64,000 nucleotides of DNA from JANQEU01 sp965228045. GTDB lineage: Bacteria; Bacteroidota; Bacteroidia; Cytophagales; Cyclobacteriaceae. Position numbers and translations under genes: made by a program. Numbering within the stretch: position 1 is the stretch's first letter; the number at the start of each line of letters is the position of its first letter. The stretch spans positions 124,001 through 188,000 of the forward strand of contig OZ245789.1 in assembly GCA_965228045.1 (NCBI GenBank), given 5' to 3'. Below the pieces are notes generated by a model. That model had not been told where the DNA came from and did not search any database. It saw nothing but the letters and a program-made list of their open reading frames with translations. Of this stretch, positions 15,191 through 23,822 are shown piece by piece.

Positions 15191-16543
15191 GTGATCTATA
15201 CCTTCACCAGATCTTTAATGAACCTCGCTCTGACCGGATTCTTTCATGACATCCGGATCATCGGCAAGAAACATTTGTTAACGGATCGACCCACTATCTT
15301 TATTGCCAATCACCCCAGCGCCTTACTTGATCCGCTGGTTGTTGCCGTCAGGCTACCCAGAAAATTTCATTTCATAGCAGCGGCGGAGTACTTTGGAAAA
15401 GGTGTCCAAAAATGGATCCTCAAAAATGAATTCAACATGATACCGGTGTACCGTCCCCAGAACTACAAGGATCAGAAGGTGGACAATGACCACATGTTCA
15501 AAGAATGTTATGAACATCTAAGCCACAACGGAGCCATTCTCATCTTTCCGGAAGGTACCAGTGAAAGTGAAAACAGAGTGCGGCCTCTCAAAACAGGCAC
15601 GGCCAGAATCCTGGCAGGGTTTAAAAAAGCTTTTCCTGACCAGGAGGTCTACGTACAATCCCTTGGCATCAATTACACATTCATACAGAAATTCCGGACC
15701 TCCGTGCTCCTGAAGATTGGTGAGCCCATCAAAATCGACGAGATAGATCATGAGGAGGACTCTCCGAGATCAATAACGGGCTGGACCAAAAAACTGGAAG
15801 AAGATCTGCGAAGTCAGGTTCTGCACCGACTCCCTGAAACGGAGAATTTAATTGAAAAAGTCAACCGGGTTTTCTTAAAGCAACTGGAATCGAAGCTGGA
15901 AAATGTCAGAAGTGGCACCGAACGTTTCTTGCTCCGAAAAAATATAATCGAGGCGGTCAATCACTTCCATAAAAAAGATCCCTCCTCCACAGAACTTGTC
16001 GAGCGGAAGCTTGATGAATTCCTCGTTGAATCTCGGAAACTCAAAATTCCACCTTACATTATGCGGAAATCATGGACATATCAGGACTTAGCGTACCTGA
16101 TCCTTTCCGGTCCCTTTGCGATGCTGGGTTTACTCTTAAATGGCATTCCCTATCTGTTCGTACGGGCCTGGTTCAGGAAAAAATACCATCCCAAAATCGG
16201 TATTGTTGGGAAAGGTGGCATCAGTGAAGCTTTCCAGGGAACCATCTCTTTTTCTTTGGGAACGGTGATATTTCTGCTCTGGCTGATCATGCTTTCTTTA
16301 CTCGTGGGATCATTTACGATGTGGTGGCTGGGAATTGTCACATTCTTCAGCGCTTACTTCTTAGGGCTTTTCACCATCAGTTACTGGATAAAATTTATGA
16401 AGACCCAAAAACGCATCCGATATCAAAGGTCGTTGAAGCACTCCGACAAGCTTCAGGGATTAAACGCAAAACGTGCCGAGATCCTGGAACTATTGGATGG
16501 TTACCGAAAGGAATATCAGAAGGTGCTTGAAGCAAGGAGTTAG
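15191..16543 (+). CDS. PlsC-like 1-acyl-glycerol-3-phosphate acyltransferase family protein
   Basis: 450 residues. The N-terminal acyltransferase domain has the catalytic NHPSALLD box (40-47, NHx4D), a substrate-binding MIPVYRP region (83-89) and FPEGTSES (119-126). A helical middle part follows, then three or four hydrophobic helices between about 300 and 410 anchor it in the membrane. It probably acylates a lysophospholipid or another lipid acceptor. The start is GTG at 15191; an ATG nine codons later is possible. It converges on the OmpA gene with a four-base overlap. Confidence 0.85.
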   Translation: MIYTFTRSLMNLALTGFFHDIRIIGKKHLLTDRPTIFIANHPSALLDPLVVAVRLPRKFHFIAAAEYFGKGVQKWILKNEFNMIPVYRPQNYKDQKVDNDHMFKECYEHLSHNGAILIFPEGTSESENRVRPLKTGTARILAGFKKAFPDQEVYVQSLGINYTFIQKFRTSVLLKIGEPIKIDEIDHEEDSPRSITGWTKKLEEDLRSQVLHRLPETENLIEKVNRVFLKQLESKLENVRSGTERFLLRKNIIEAVNHFHKKDPSSTELVERKLDEFLVESRKLKIPPYIMRKSWTYQDLAYLILSGPFAMLGLLLNGIPYLFVRAWFRKKYHPKIGIVGKGGISEAFQGTISFSLGTVIFLLWLIMLSLLVGSFTMWWLGIVTFFSAYFLGLFTISYWIKFMKTQKRIRYQRSLKHSDKLQGLNAKRAEILELLDGYRKEYQKVLEARS

Positions 16544-18627
16544 TTGCCCCTGAATATCTGGATCTCCGTGCGACGGTTTTCCCGATGCTGCTCCTCGGTG
16601 CATGGAACACCATCCGCGCATTCATTCAGTAGCTCCAGCTCTCCCCTTCCGGCAGGGCGCATTTTCTCAATCGCCACGCCCTTCGATTCCAGGTAATCCA
16701 TCACCGACAAAGAACGCTTAAGCGACAGCTCCCTGTTGTAATCATCCGAACCCTTGGAATCCGTATGGGAAATGATCAGAATATTGGTGTTTGGAAACTT
16801 CTTAAGGTTATTGGCAATCGAATCCAGGCTGGGTAATAAATCAGATGCCAGCACATGTGAATTTGTTTCATACAATAGGTCATTCAGGGTCACCGTTTCT
16901 GTTGGCGTGATCTTATGCATGGAATAGGTGGTGTTGAATTCCTGCCGGTCAAACAGGATGGTGTCGTTTAGGAAATCATAACCTTCCTTACTGATTACAA
17001 TAGAATACCTCGACCCGGACTTCTTATCCAATTCAAAATAACCGCTTGTATTGGCCCTGAGTTCTTGTCTTTCATTCGTCTCAAGGTTCTTGACAAAAAT
17101 CACGGGTTCCTGCACGGCTGTTCCATCGGCATCGGAAAAGACGAATGCCCGCATTTTGAAATCCCGTACCATATAAAATGTCTCATCCAAAGGCACTCCA
17201 TGCACCTTTACCGTGTCTATTAAAGTGTGCAATGGTGGCCGCTCCACGGTGAGTCTGTAGTCCTTACTTTTTGGCACCTTGGCGAAAATATTACCTGATG
17301 AATCGGAAGCGAAACTGAAAGAAGCGCCGCTCTCCAGGTCGGTCATGATGATCCTTGCTCCCGAGATCTTGGTATTGTTCCACTTTCTTCTAAGCTCTAT
17401 GTTTACACCAATGAGGTCAAGCTCGGCGGAGGTAAATTCATAGATATCATCTCCACCTACCCCACCGTTTCGATTGGAGGAAAAGAATCCGTCAAATCTG
17501 TTGTTAAGATGTAGCCCAAAATCGTCAAAAGCTGAATTGACCGGGGCGTTCATATTTACAATTTCATCGTGAATGTCATCGTACTGATAGATGTCATATC
17601 CCCCTGCACCCGGATGACCATCTGAAGTGAAATAAAACTGTCCGTTGAAAGTATATGGATAAAATTCATTCCCGCTCGTATTGATGGTGGGACCCATGTT
17701 TTCAGGCTTGGTCCAATTCCCATTCAATATGTACGTGGTGTATAGATCAAAACCACCGTAACCACCGGGCAGGTCTGCAGCAAAATGTAAAATGCCTGTT
17801 TGATCGTCATAATGAGGATTTAGAATGGAAGTGTGGCTGACCGGTACCTGCATATGATGAAAATTACCCCATTCTGTCTCCGAAATTATATCGCCTATGT
17901 ACAGCTGCGTGGTCGTATGACCAGCACCAAACCGTATGGCACTTAGGATCACCACACTGTCTCCCATAAAGGTAGGAGACGACTCCTGGTAAAAAATGTG
18001 TGGCACTTCTACCTTTTTGGTAACGAACTGACCTGAACTGTCCAAAACAGCATAGTACAAACTGTATAGGTCAAGCTCACTGTTTCTGGATGAGGCAAAT
18101 GTAAACCCGTCCCTAAAAACCTCACCGATCATCTCAGAAGCCCTGGTATTTACCGCCAGGTTCTTCATTTCAAAAAATGATTCATTGGCAAAATACTGCG
18201 CATTTCTTCTGACGCCTTCTAACCTGGCTAAACCTCGCTTGTCTCCCGTCGCATCGTAATACTCCTGGAATTTTTCCGCTGCCTGATCCAGGTTCCCGGT
18301 AGCCAACGCGCTTTCGGCAAAGTAGAGCAGGTCCAAACTATCATAAATGGGGCGGGCCATTTCATGATCATAGGCATTATAGTACGTATAGGCATTGGTA
18401 AAGTCCCGAAGCTTATAATAGGATCTCCCGAGTTTCCTGTGAACCGAATAAGATCCTGATTTGCGTGAAGCAATCTGATATTGGTCCACAGCCGCCTCAT
18501 ACTCCCAGCGATCATATAATTTGTCACCGCGCTTTTCAGAAGCTATTAACAGCTCCGTAATGTCGGAAGATTGCGCCAGGCAAGCGGTAGAACACAATGT
18601 CGATATGATTATGACCAGGTACTTCAT
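16540..18627 (-). CDS. OmpA-family protein with TPR and PD40 repeats (type IX secretion associated)
   Basis: 695 residues with signal peptide ending near CLAQ. Order: TPR-like helices (about 25-150), a beta-propeller of WD40-like PD40 repeats (about 170-400, with FYFTSDGHPGAGGYDIYQY and GFFSSNRNGGVGGDDIYEF), a carboxypeptidase-like regulatory domain (about 405-560), and a C-terminal OmpA peptidoglycan-binding domain with ISHTDSKGSDDYNRELSLKRS. This is the PorE-like architecture found next to PorP/SprF genes. It probably links an outer-membrane complex to peptidoglycan. It is the last gene of a three-gene operon. Confidence 0.9.
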   Translation of the reverse strand: MKYLVIIISTLCSTACLAQSSDITELLIASEKRGDKLYDRWEYEAAVDQYQIASRKSGSYSVHRKLGRSYYKLRDFTNAYTYYNAYDHEMARPIYDSLDLLYFAESALATGNLDQAAEKFQEYYDATGDKRGLARLEGVRRNAQYFANESFFEMKNLAVNTRASEMIGEVFRDGFTFASSRNSELDLYSLYYAVLDSSGQFVTKKVEVPHIFYQESSPTFMGDSVVILSAIRFGAGHTTTQLYIGDIISETEWGNFHHMQVPVSHTSILNPHYDDQTGILHFAADLPGGYGGFDLYTTYILNGNWTKPENMGPTINTSGNEFYPYTFNGQFYFTSDGHPGAGGYDIYQYDDIHDEIVNMNAPVNSAFDDFGLHLNNRFDGFFSSNRNGGVGGDDIYEFTSAELDLIGVNIELRRKWNNTKISGARIIMTDLESGASFSFASDSSGNIFAKVPKSKDYRLTVERPPLHTLIDTVKVHGVPLDETFYMVRDFKMRAFVFSDADGTAVQEPVIFVKNLETNERQELRANTSGYFELDKKSGSRYSIVISKEGYDFLNDTILFDRQEFNTTYSMHKITPTETVTLNDLLYETNSHVLASDLLPSLDSIANNLKKFPNTNILIISHTDSKGSDDYNRELSLKRSLSVMDYLESKGVAIEKMRPAGRGELELLNECADGVPCTEEQHRENRRTEIQIFRGN

Positions 18628-18630
18628 CGA

Positions 18631-19521
18631 TTAGAAATTTCTTGGTGATAATACATGTCGTCTCGGTAACTTAAACAAGTACTGCAGACCTACTTCATGC
18701 GAGCCGGATGAATTTGAAGAGAGGTCATTTAGCAAGGCATCATACGTGTATCCCAAAAGGAACTGATCAGTGACATACAATTGCAATAAGGTGGTGATGG
18801 AGCTGGTAGGACGATAAGCAGCGCCTAAACTTAAGATTTCTCTGAACGTAGCCGTCAGGTTCACATTCACCTCCGTAACCTCCAGGTTATTGACTCTGAT
18901 CATGGCATTGGGTTTCAGGGAAAGCTCTCCGTTCACACGCCAGATGTAGCCGCCTGCTGCCACAATAGATCCTGTATTGAATGCATCATCTGAGCTTTTG
19001 ATCAGCTCCAATGCCGAAAGTCCGGCATAGAAATCTTCATTGTAAACCAGAACGCCTGTACCCGCACTTGGGATCGTCTCCATAAAATCCCCTGTGAATA
19101 CAGGATCATCAGGTTGTCTTGTAGAAAGAGATGAATAGCGGTTCTCGTTCATTTTGATCCCCAGCTGCAGCCCCATGGAAATGGTCATCATAGAAGTATT
19201 GATGCGGTAAGCGCCTGAAGCCAGTATCCCGGTTTGTCGTGCTACTCCCACGCTTTGGTTCCAAACCTGCAGACCAACAGCCGTATAATCCGTAAAAAGT
19301 GGCATATGAGCATTGAAGGACTGTGAATTAGGCGAATCGTCCAATCCGAGGTATTGAAATCGGTAAAATGTGTTTAAGGCAAGCGTATTGTGATAACCCG
19401 AATAAGCAGGGTTGATCGAAAGATGATTGAGCAGATATTGTGAATTCGTACCAATCTGTTGCGCCTTTGCGCCAAGCGAAAACAAAATAAAAAAGAATGC
19501 TATGGTCCTCAGCCACCTCAT
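18631..19521 (-). CDS. PorP/SprF-family type IX secretion membrane protein
   Basis: 296 residues with signal peptide ending at AKAQ. The early motif NQYLLNHLSINPAYSGYHN and the barrel-like repeated strands ending in GLQYLFKLPRR are typical of PorP/SprF, outer-membrane proteins that help attach or export type IX secretion substrates with a CHU_C tail. Three bases separate it from the OmpA gene, and it overlaps the adhesin gene by four bases. This order, adhesin-PorP-OmpA, repeats in many Bacteroidota and implies that this copy serves the neighbouring adhesin. Confidence 0.94.
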   Translation of the reverse strand: MRWLRTIAFFFILFSLGAKAQQIGTNSQYLLNHLSINPAYSGYHNTLALNTFYRFQYLGLDDSPNSQSFNAHMPLFTDYTAVGLQVWNQSVGVARQTGILASGAYRINTSMMTISMGLQLGIKMNENRYSSLSTRQPDDPVFTGDFMETIPSAGTGVLVYNEDFYAGLSALELIKSSDDAFNTGSIVAAGGYIWRVNGELSLKPNAMIRVNNLEVTEVNVNLTATFREILSLGAAYRPTSSITTLLQLYVTDQFLLGYTYDALLNDLSSNSSGSHEVGLQYLFKLPRRHVLSPRNF

Positions 19522-22500
19522 CTCTTCAAGATGACCATACCGCTTCTGGTGGCAGGTCCATTGTTAAAACTAATGTTGTAGATGTAGCTGCCTTCCGGCA
19601 AATCCTGACCGTCATTGTCCTGCCCGGTCCACACCACATTTTCATTGTCGTAACCGGTCGCGGAAAATACTTCACGGTTCCATTGGTCAAAAACCCTAAC
19701 TGCGTTATCAGGGTATTCCCCAATGCCATCAATGATCCACTCGTCGTTGATCATGTCACCATTCGGCGAGAAGGCCTGGTACACGACCAAATCCTCCGTA
19801 GGGATATCTATCAGGATCGAAACCTGCCCGGTGATGCACTCCTGCGGTACCCCCAGATCGCACAAGGTGTATAAAAATTCATCCGGACCGTCATAGTATC
19901 TATCAGGCACATACATTATGGTGCTTTCGTCCTCATAGTACATGGTGCCATGACCGGCGTTTAGCGCAAATGTGGTATCCAATATAATGCCCTCACCTTC
20001 CGGATCCTCATCATTTTCCAGCACTGCTATGGGGACGGCATCCGTACTTGTGATGTTCACATTGTCCGTACCCGCAATTGGCGGAGCATTAAAGGGTGAC
20101 ACATCCAGAATGATCCTGAGTGTGCGACACTGGATGGAGTCATTGTCATCACAAACGGTAATATTGGCATCGTACTCCCCAAAAAACAATTCCGGAGGTG
20201 CAACAGTGAAAATAAGCTGCCCTCCACTGATCTCCGGCAGCACATCGTCAAAATCCTCAAGTATGGAATTATCTCCCTGGCTGTCTGTGAGTGTGACGGT
20301 ATCTGTCAGGGCAGTACTTTCTCCTACCGTATAACTTAAAGTATCTATCGTCTCACCTCCATACACAAAGAATGGCGCCGAATTCTGATCCACGGTAAAG
20401 ATTTCCACAAAATAGGTCTTACATACCGGATCAGGAAGGCCATCGTCACATAACTCAAACTGATACAAGGTGGTGGTGAGGGATGACCCCGCAGTGTAAT
20501 TGAAGCAAATAAAATTTCCTGATTCCAGTGAAATGGAAATGGTATCACCGCCGGTGACGGTACTCCAGCTCTCAAGGGTTGTTTTGTCATTGTTCGGATC
20601 GGAATAAGACAAGCACGTGCTCAGCGTTCCATTGGGATATACGGCAAACTGTATGGTGTCTCCATCGCCCCGGGAAGCAGGTGCGGTGATATTGGCCGGC
20701 TCGTTCGGCTCCACCACGTTCAGGATGACGGCGGCAGACGAACAATTATCGCTGTCATTTGCATCACATACGGTCCAATTAAAAAAGTCATTGCCGACAA
20801 ATGCCGAGTCCGGTACAAATCTGAATTTAGTCTGATCCGTACTGTCTACCGAAACTTTTCCCTTTCCATTGACAAGATTTCCAACGGTGATCTTGTAGTC
20901 ATCTCCTTCTTCATCATAAACACCCGTGGAATAGGTGAACTCGGTATCCTGGGTGAGATAAAGTCTGAACGTGTCAATACGTACAGAATTACTGTTGATA
21001 AAATGCGGAGCATCGTTTTCAGATATTAAGACGATATCTTTCGAATATGAGGGACTGAACTTTGCATCATCTTTAACCCTTAAAGCAAACCTACGGATGG
21101 ATGAGGTCAGCGTAGTGGCGGTGTTCTTGTACTGAACAGAAGATAAAAGTTCTTCGTAGTCATCGATGGATTGATCTCCTGTGATGGTGAGTTTACCCGC
21201 GACATCATCCCAGCTTACCGTGAACCCTGTAGTGCTTCCCAAAACGATCAGCGTATCCTCAGCCGAGAGATAATTCTGAAAAATCGTGATCTCAGCGGTG
21301 GTCAGTGTGTTTCCATCATCCGAAATTTGAAGATTGGAAAAGAGATCGATCGGGTCCCCGTTTTCCGTGTAGGTTATGGATAAGGTCACGTCATTGATGC
21401 TTGGAATGGGATTATCCGAAATATTTCGATAGTTAGACCCATTCTCATCTACTTCGGAGAGACACTGATCAGTGATTGAGGCAAAAACAATAATACTATC
21501 CCCGTTTTGGAAAGCTCGGGAAAAGGTATTGGAAGCCCAGGACCCACCTGATCCTATGGTTGTGGTAGTATCTTGTTCAACCAGATTTTTAGATGCATCG
21601 TATACGTCAATATAGAGGTCCGAACCGTTCTGGGCAGTTCCTCCTACTTCGTCATCACCAACAAAGACCTGATCAAGGAAAGGAGTTTCTGTCAATCCAT
21701 CGGCAAAGCCGGAATTAATATTATTTATGGAAGAAGCGCATTGCTCACCCACTAACTCAATAATATCGGAAGGATCACTTTCCTCGATTCCGTTTATATC
21801 CGTATTATCCAGATTGTCGGCATCCAGCGGACATGTACTTCCATTGTAATAGACGGTGGCTGAAGCCACAAAACGTAAGTCTGCATCAAGGTCTAACCCG
21901 GTAATTCCAGAGGCCGGAAAATAAAAGTCCATGAAATAATCCGGTGTACTGCAGTTATTGGTATTTGCACGAGCCTGCTGGTGATTTGAATTTACACTAT
22001 AATTCGCTAACTCATCGGCACAGTCACTATCTCCATCAATATTGTAAATAAATATTCCTTCATCCGGATTAAAAACAACCATATACTCAAAACCCGGATT
22101 TTCAGAGTTACTATTAGGATCATTACCTCCAATTTTAGAATCACTATCTATCCAAAGGCTATAAAAAACGTTAACACCCGGAGTAGGGAAACCTCCCGAA
22201 CCATCGGCTTGTTCATCGTCTGCTACCCTAAATCTTGTAATGATATTATCCGACGCGTCTTTATAAATGTATGCGGAAGCCCCCAAGCTATCTGGAACCA
22301 GATCTGCCCATGTGCAATTTCCATCAAGTTCCCTGGTATATGAAACAGGAAAACCGAAAATGTAACCCGTTAACTGAACAGAAAATTGATCACTATCGTT
22401 AATCGTTTCACTTTGTGTAATGGGAATTGGAACCATCGGGAGTTCAAACTCAGCTACATCATATGCTCTAGTAAAATTGGCATCTGTTGAAGTAATAAAC

Positions 22501-22622
22501 CCATTACCATCTGGGTTCATGGGGTTTGTAGTCGGACTAGCAGCATCAGTAATCTGACCCTGACCGTATACACCAACAGACAAAACCACCAAAAAAACAC
22601 AAAGCGATATACACCTCATCAT
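19518..22622 (-). CDS. Large secreted adhesin with cadherin-like repeats and CHU_C type IX sorting domain
   Basis: 1034 residues. Signal peptide (MMRCISLCVFLVVLSVGVYGQ), then a long beta-rich region rich in D, N and S with Ig/cadherin-like repeats (SAPFF..., NAPPIAGTDNVNI, NDEDPEGE, YDGPDEFLYTLCD) and pairs of cysteines (CDDNDS...C, CDANDSDNCS). The C-terminal ~85 residues are the gliding motility-associated CHU_C domain: FSPNGDMINDEWIIDG, VRVFDQWNREVF, WTGQDNDGQDLPEGSYIY. Proteins with this tail are exported by the type IX system and anchored at the surface. First gene of the operon. Role inferred as adhesion or gliding. Confidence 0.9.
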   Translation of the reverse strand: MMRCISLCVFLVVLSVGVYGQGQITDAASPTTNPMNPDGNGFITSTDANFTRAYDVAEFELPMVPIPITQSETINDSDQFSVQLTGYIFGFPVSYTRELDGNCTWADLVPDSLGASAYIYKDASDNIITRFRVADDEQADGSGGFPTPGVNVFYSLWIDSDSKIGGNDPNSNSENPGFEYMVVFNPDEGIFIYNIDGDSDCADELANYSVNSNHQQARANTNNCSTPDYFMDFYFPASGITGLDLDADLRFVASATVYYNGSTCPLDADNLDNTDINGIEESDPSDIIELVGEQCASSINNINSGFADGLTETPFLDQVFVGDDEVGGTAQNGSDLYIDVYDASKNLVEQDTTTTIGSGGSWASNTFSRAFQNGDSIIVFASITDQCLSEVDENGSNYRNISDNPIPSINDVTLSITYTENGDPIDLFSNLQISDDGNTLTTAEITIFQNYLSAEDTLIVLGSTTGFTVSWDDVAGKLTITGDQSIDDYEELLSSVQYKNTATTLTSSIRRFALRVKDDAKFSPSYSKDIVLISENDAPHFINSNSVRIDTFRLYLTQDTEFTYSTGVYDEEGDDYKITVGNLVNGKGKVSVDSTDQTKFRFVPDSAFVGNDFFNWTVCDANDSDNCSSAAVILNVVEPNEPANITAPASRGDGDTIQFAVYPNGTLSTCLSYSDPNNDKTTLESWSTVTGGDTISISLESGNFICFNYTAGSSLTTTLYQFELCDDGLPDPVCKTYFVEIFTVDQNSAPFFVYGGETIDTLSYTVGESTALTDTVTLTDSQGDNSILEDFDDVLPEISGGQLIFTVAPPELFFGEYDANITVCDDNDSIQCRTLRIILDVSPFNAPPIAGTDNVNITSTDAVPIAVLENDEDPEGEGIILDTTFALNAGHGTMYYEDESTIMYVPDRYYDGPDEFLYTLCDLGVPQECITGQVSILIDIPTEDLVVYQAFSPNGDMINDEWIIDGIGEYPDNAVRVFDQWNREVFSATGYDNENVVWTGQDNDGQDLPEGSYIYNISFNNGPATRSGMVILKR

Positions 22623-22876
22623 GACGAGCGCGCGGACAATTTTCGACCGTTAAATCTAATTGAATTCAACCACTATTTATACTTAAATACGTGTTAGCAC
22701 TTAATAATAACCCCTTGGATGCGGATTACTTTAAGTTATACACTAAAATCCATTAACATCCGGGTCGCTATGATCCCTAAATATCAAGCTAAATATTTGG
22801 GTCTAAAGGGATTATATCGTAAATTCCTAATACCCTTTTGGGACACCTTTTTTCATCAAAAAAACATGCAGAAATC
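22623..22876. other. Divergent intergenic region before the adhesin operon
   Basis: About 250 AT-rich bases between the adhesin operon (minus) and a small gene (plus). The adhesin side has an AATTCAATTAGATTTAAC stretch, but no convincing TAnnTTTG box with a -33 element could be placed on either strand. No gene is evident. Confidence 0.4.
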
Positions 22877-23068
22877 ATGGATACTAAAAACCAAATCGAA
22901 AGTGTGGTTTACCACCAAACCCAATGCCTGAACGCCGTTGAAGATCTGAAAAACATGATCCAATCTCACCACGATGACATCGCCATCAACAAACTAAAAG
23001 ACCTTAAAAAAGAATTAACGAGACTCACACTGCAGCTCCGGCAGATAGAGGAAGGAATCGCCGTCTGA
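22877..23068 (+). CDS. Small coiled-coil hypothetical protein
   Basis: 63 residues from the ATG at 22877. Not a recognised family. The whole protein looks helical with heptad-like spacing of hydrophobics (VVYHQTQCLNAVEDLKNMI, KLKDLKKELTRLTLQLRQIEE), so a small coiled coil is likely. A strong terminator directly follows, which supports real transcription. The further upstream ATG at 22838 would add 13 residues with no family support. Confidence 0.5.
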   Translation: MDTKNQIESVVYHQTQCLNAVEDLKNMIQSHHDDIAINKLKDLKKELTRLTLQLRQIEEGIAV

Positions 23069-23091
23069 TCCAGATATAAAACGACATTTGA

Positions 23092-23119
23092 AAGCCATGC
23101 ACACAGCGTGGCTTTTTTT
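23092..23119 (+). terminator. Rho-independent terminator of the small coiled-coil gene
   Basis: Nine-base arms AAGCCATGC (23092-23100) and GCGTGGCTT (23106-23114, one G-T pair) followed by a run of seven T. It lies 24 bases after the stop codon. Confidence 0.8.
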
Positions 23120-23133
23120 GTTGTGGGTATTCT

Positions 23134-23813
23134 GGTTTCACGCAAAGACGCAGGGAAGAATTAAAAATTAAAAATATTTAAATGAAGAATTAGAATTCGG
23201 AATCGTTAATACCCTCTTGCCTCAGGCAAGATCCCTAAAGGGAATAGTTTGGTCGTACCTTATGACCGTCATCCTGAGTGTAGCGAAGGATCCCGGTTTA
23301 GCTTGGACCGAGTGTCATTTATTAAATTCCTCTTTGGAATACGAGATTCTTCGCTCCGCTTGCAGCTCCGCTCAGAATGACGATGAATTTGACTCTCGAA
23401 CAATGTAGGCATGGTCCCTTTAGGGAATAAAAGGGTGCGGGCGGGGGAATTTGAAAATTCAAGATGCCGAATTCAGAATTTAAAATTCGGTATCGTCATG
23501 ACCCTCTTGCCTCAGGCAAGATCCCAAAAGGGAATAGTTCGGTCGTACCTTATGACCGTCATCCTGAGTGTAGCGAAGGATCCCGGTTTAGCTTGGGCCG
23601 AGTGTCATTAAACTAACTCTTGCTTAAAAACGAGATTCTTCGCTCCGCCTCCATAGTGCCTTACGGTGGAGGTCCTCCGCTTGCATCTTCGGTCAGAATG
23701 AATTTGACGCTCGATCTATGTGGGCATGGTCCCTTTAGCGAATAAAAAAGGTTTGCGCACGAATGTAAAATTCGAAATCCCAAATTCGGAATTCTGCGTC
23801 TTGGCGTGAAACC
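23134..23813. repeat. Intergenic repeat block with two tandem units and inverted flanks
   Basis: The block is bounded by inverted 20-base copies of GGTTTCACGCAAAGACGCAG (23134-23153; complement at 23794-23813, 19 of 20 matching). Inside are two tandem units. The 122-base heads at 23198-23319 and 23488-23609 differ at seven positions; each continues into CGAGATTCTTCGCTCCGC..., and ends with GGTCCCTTTAG-GAATAAAA. Within each unit GTCATCCTGAG pairs with TCAGAATGA, a long inverted repeat. Similar GTCATCCTGAG/CTCAGAATGAC repeats are widespread non-coding elements in Bacteroidota. No real gene is present in it. Confidence 0.85.
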
Positions 23814-23822
23814 CTGAGTCTA

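Noticed and set aside
23198..23609. CRISPR array
   Set aside because: The two repeated heads are 122 bases with 7 differences and no regular short repeat-spacer pattern; no cas genes.
23217..23611. Short open frames beginning MPQARSLKGIV or MVPLGNKRVRAG inside the repeat block
   Set aside because: They are translations of the repeat itself, nearly identical between the two units, with no ribosome site or family match.
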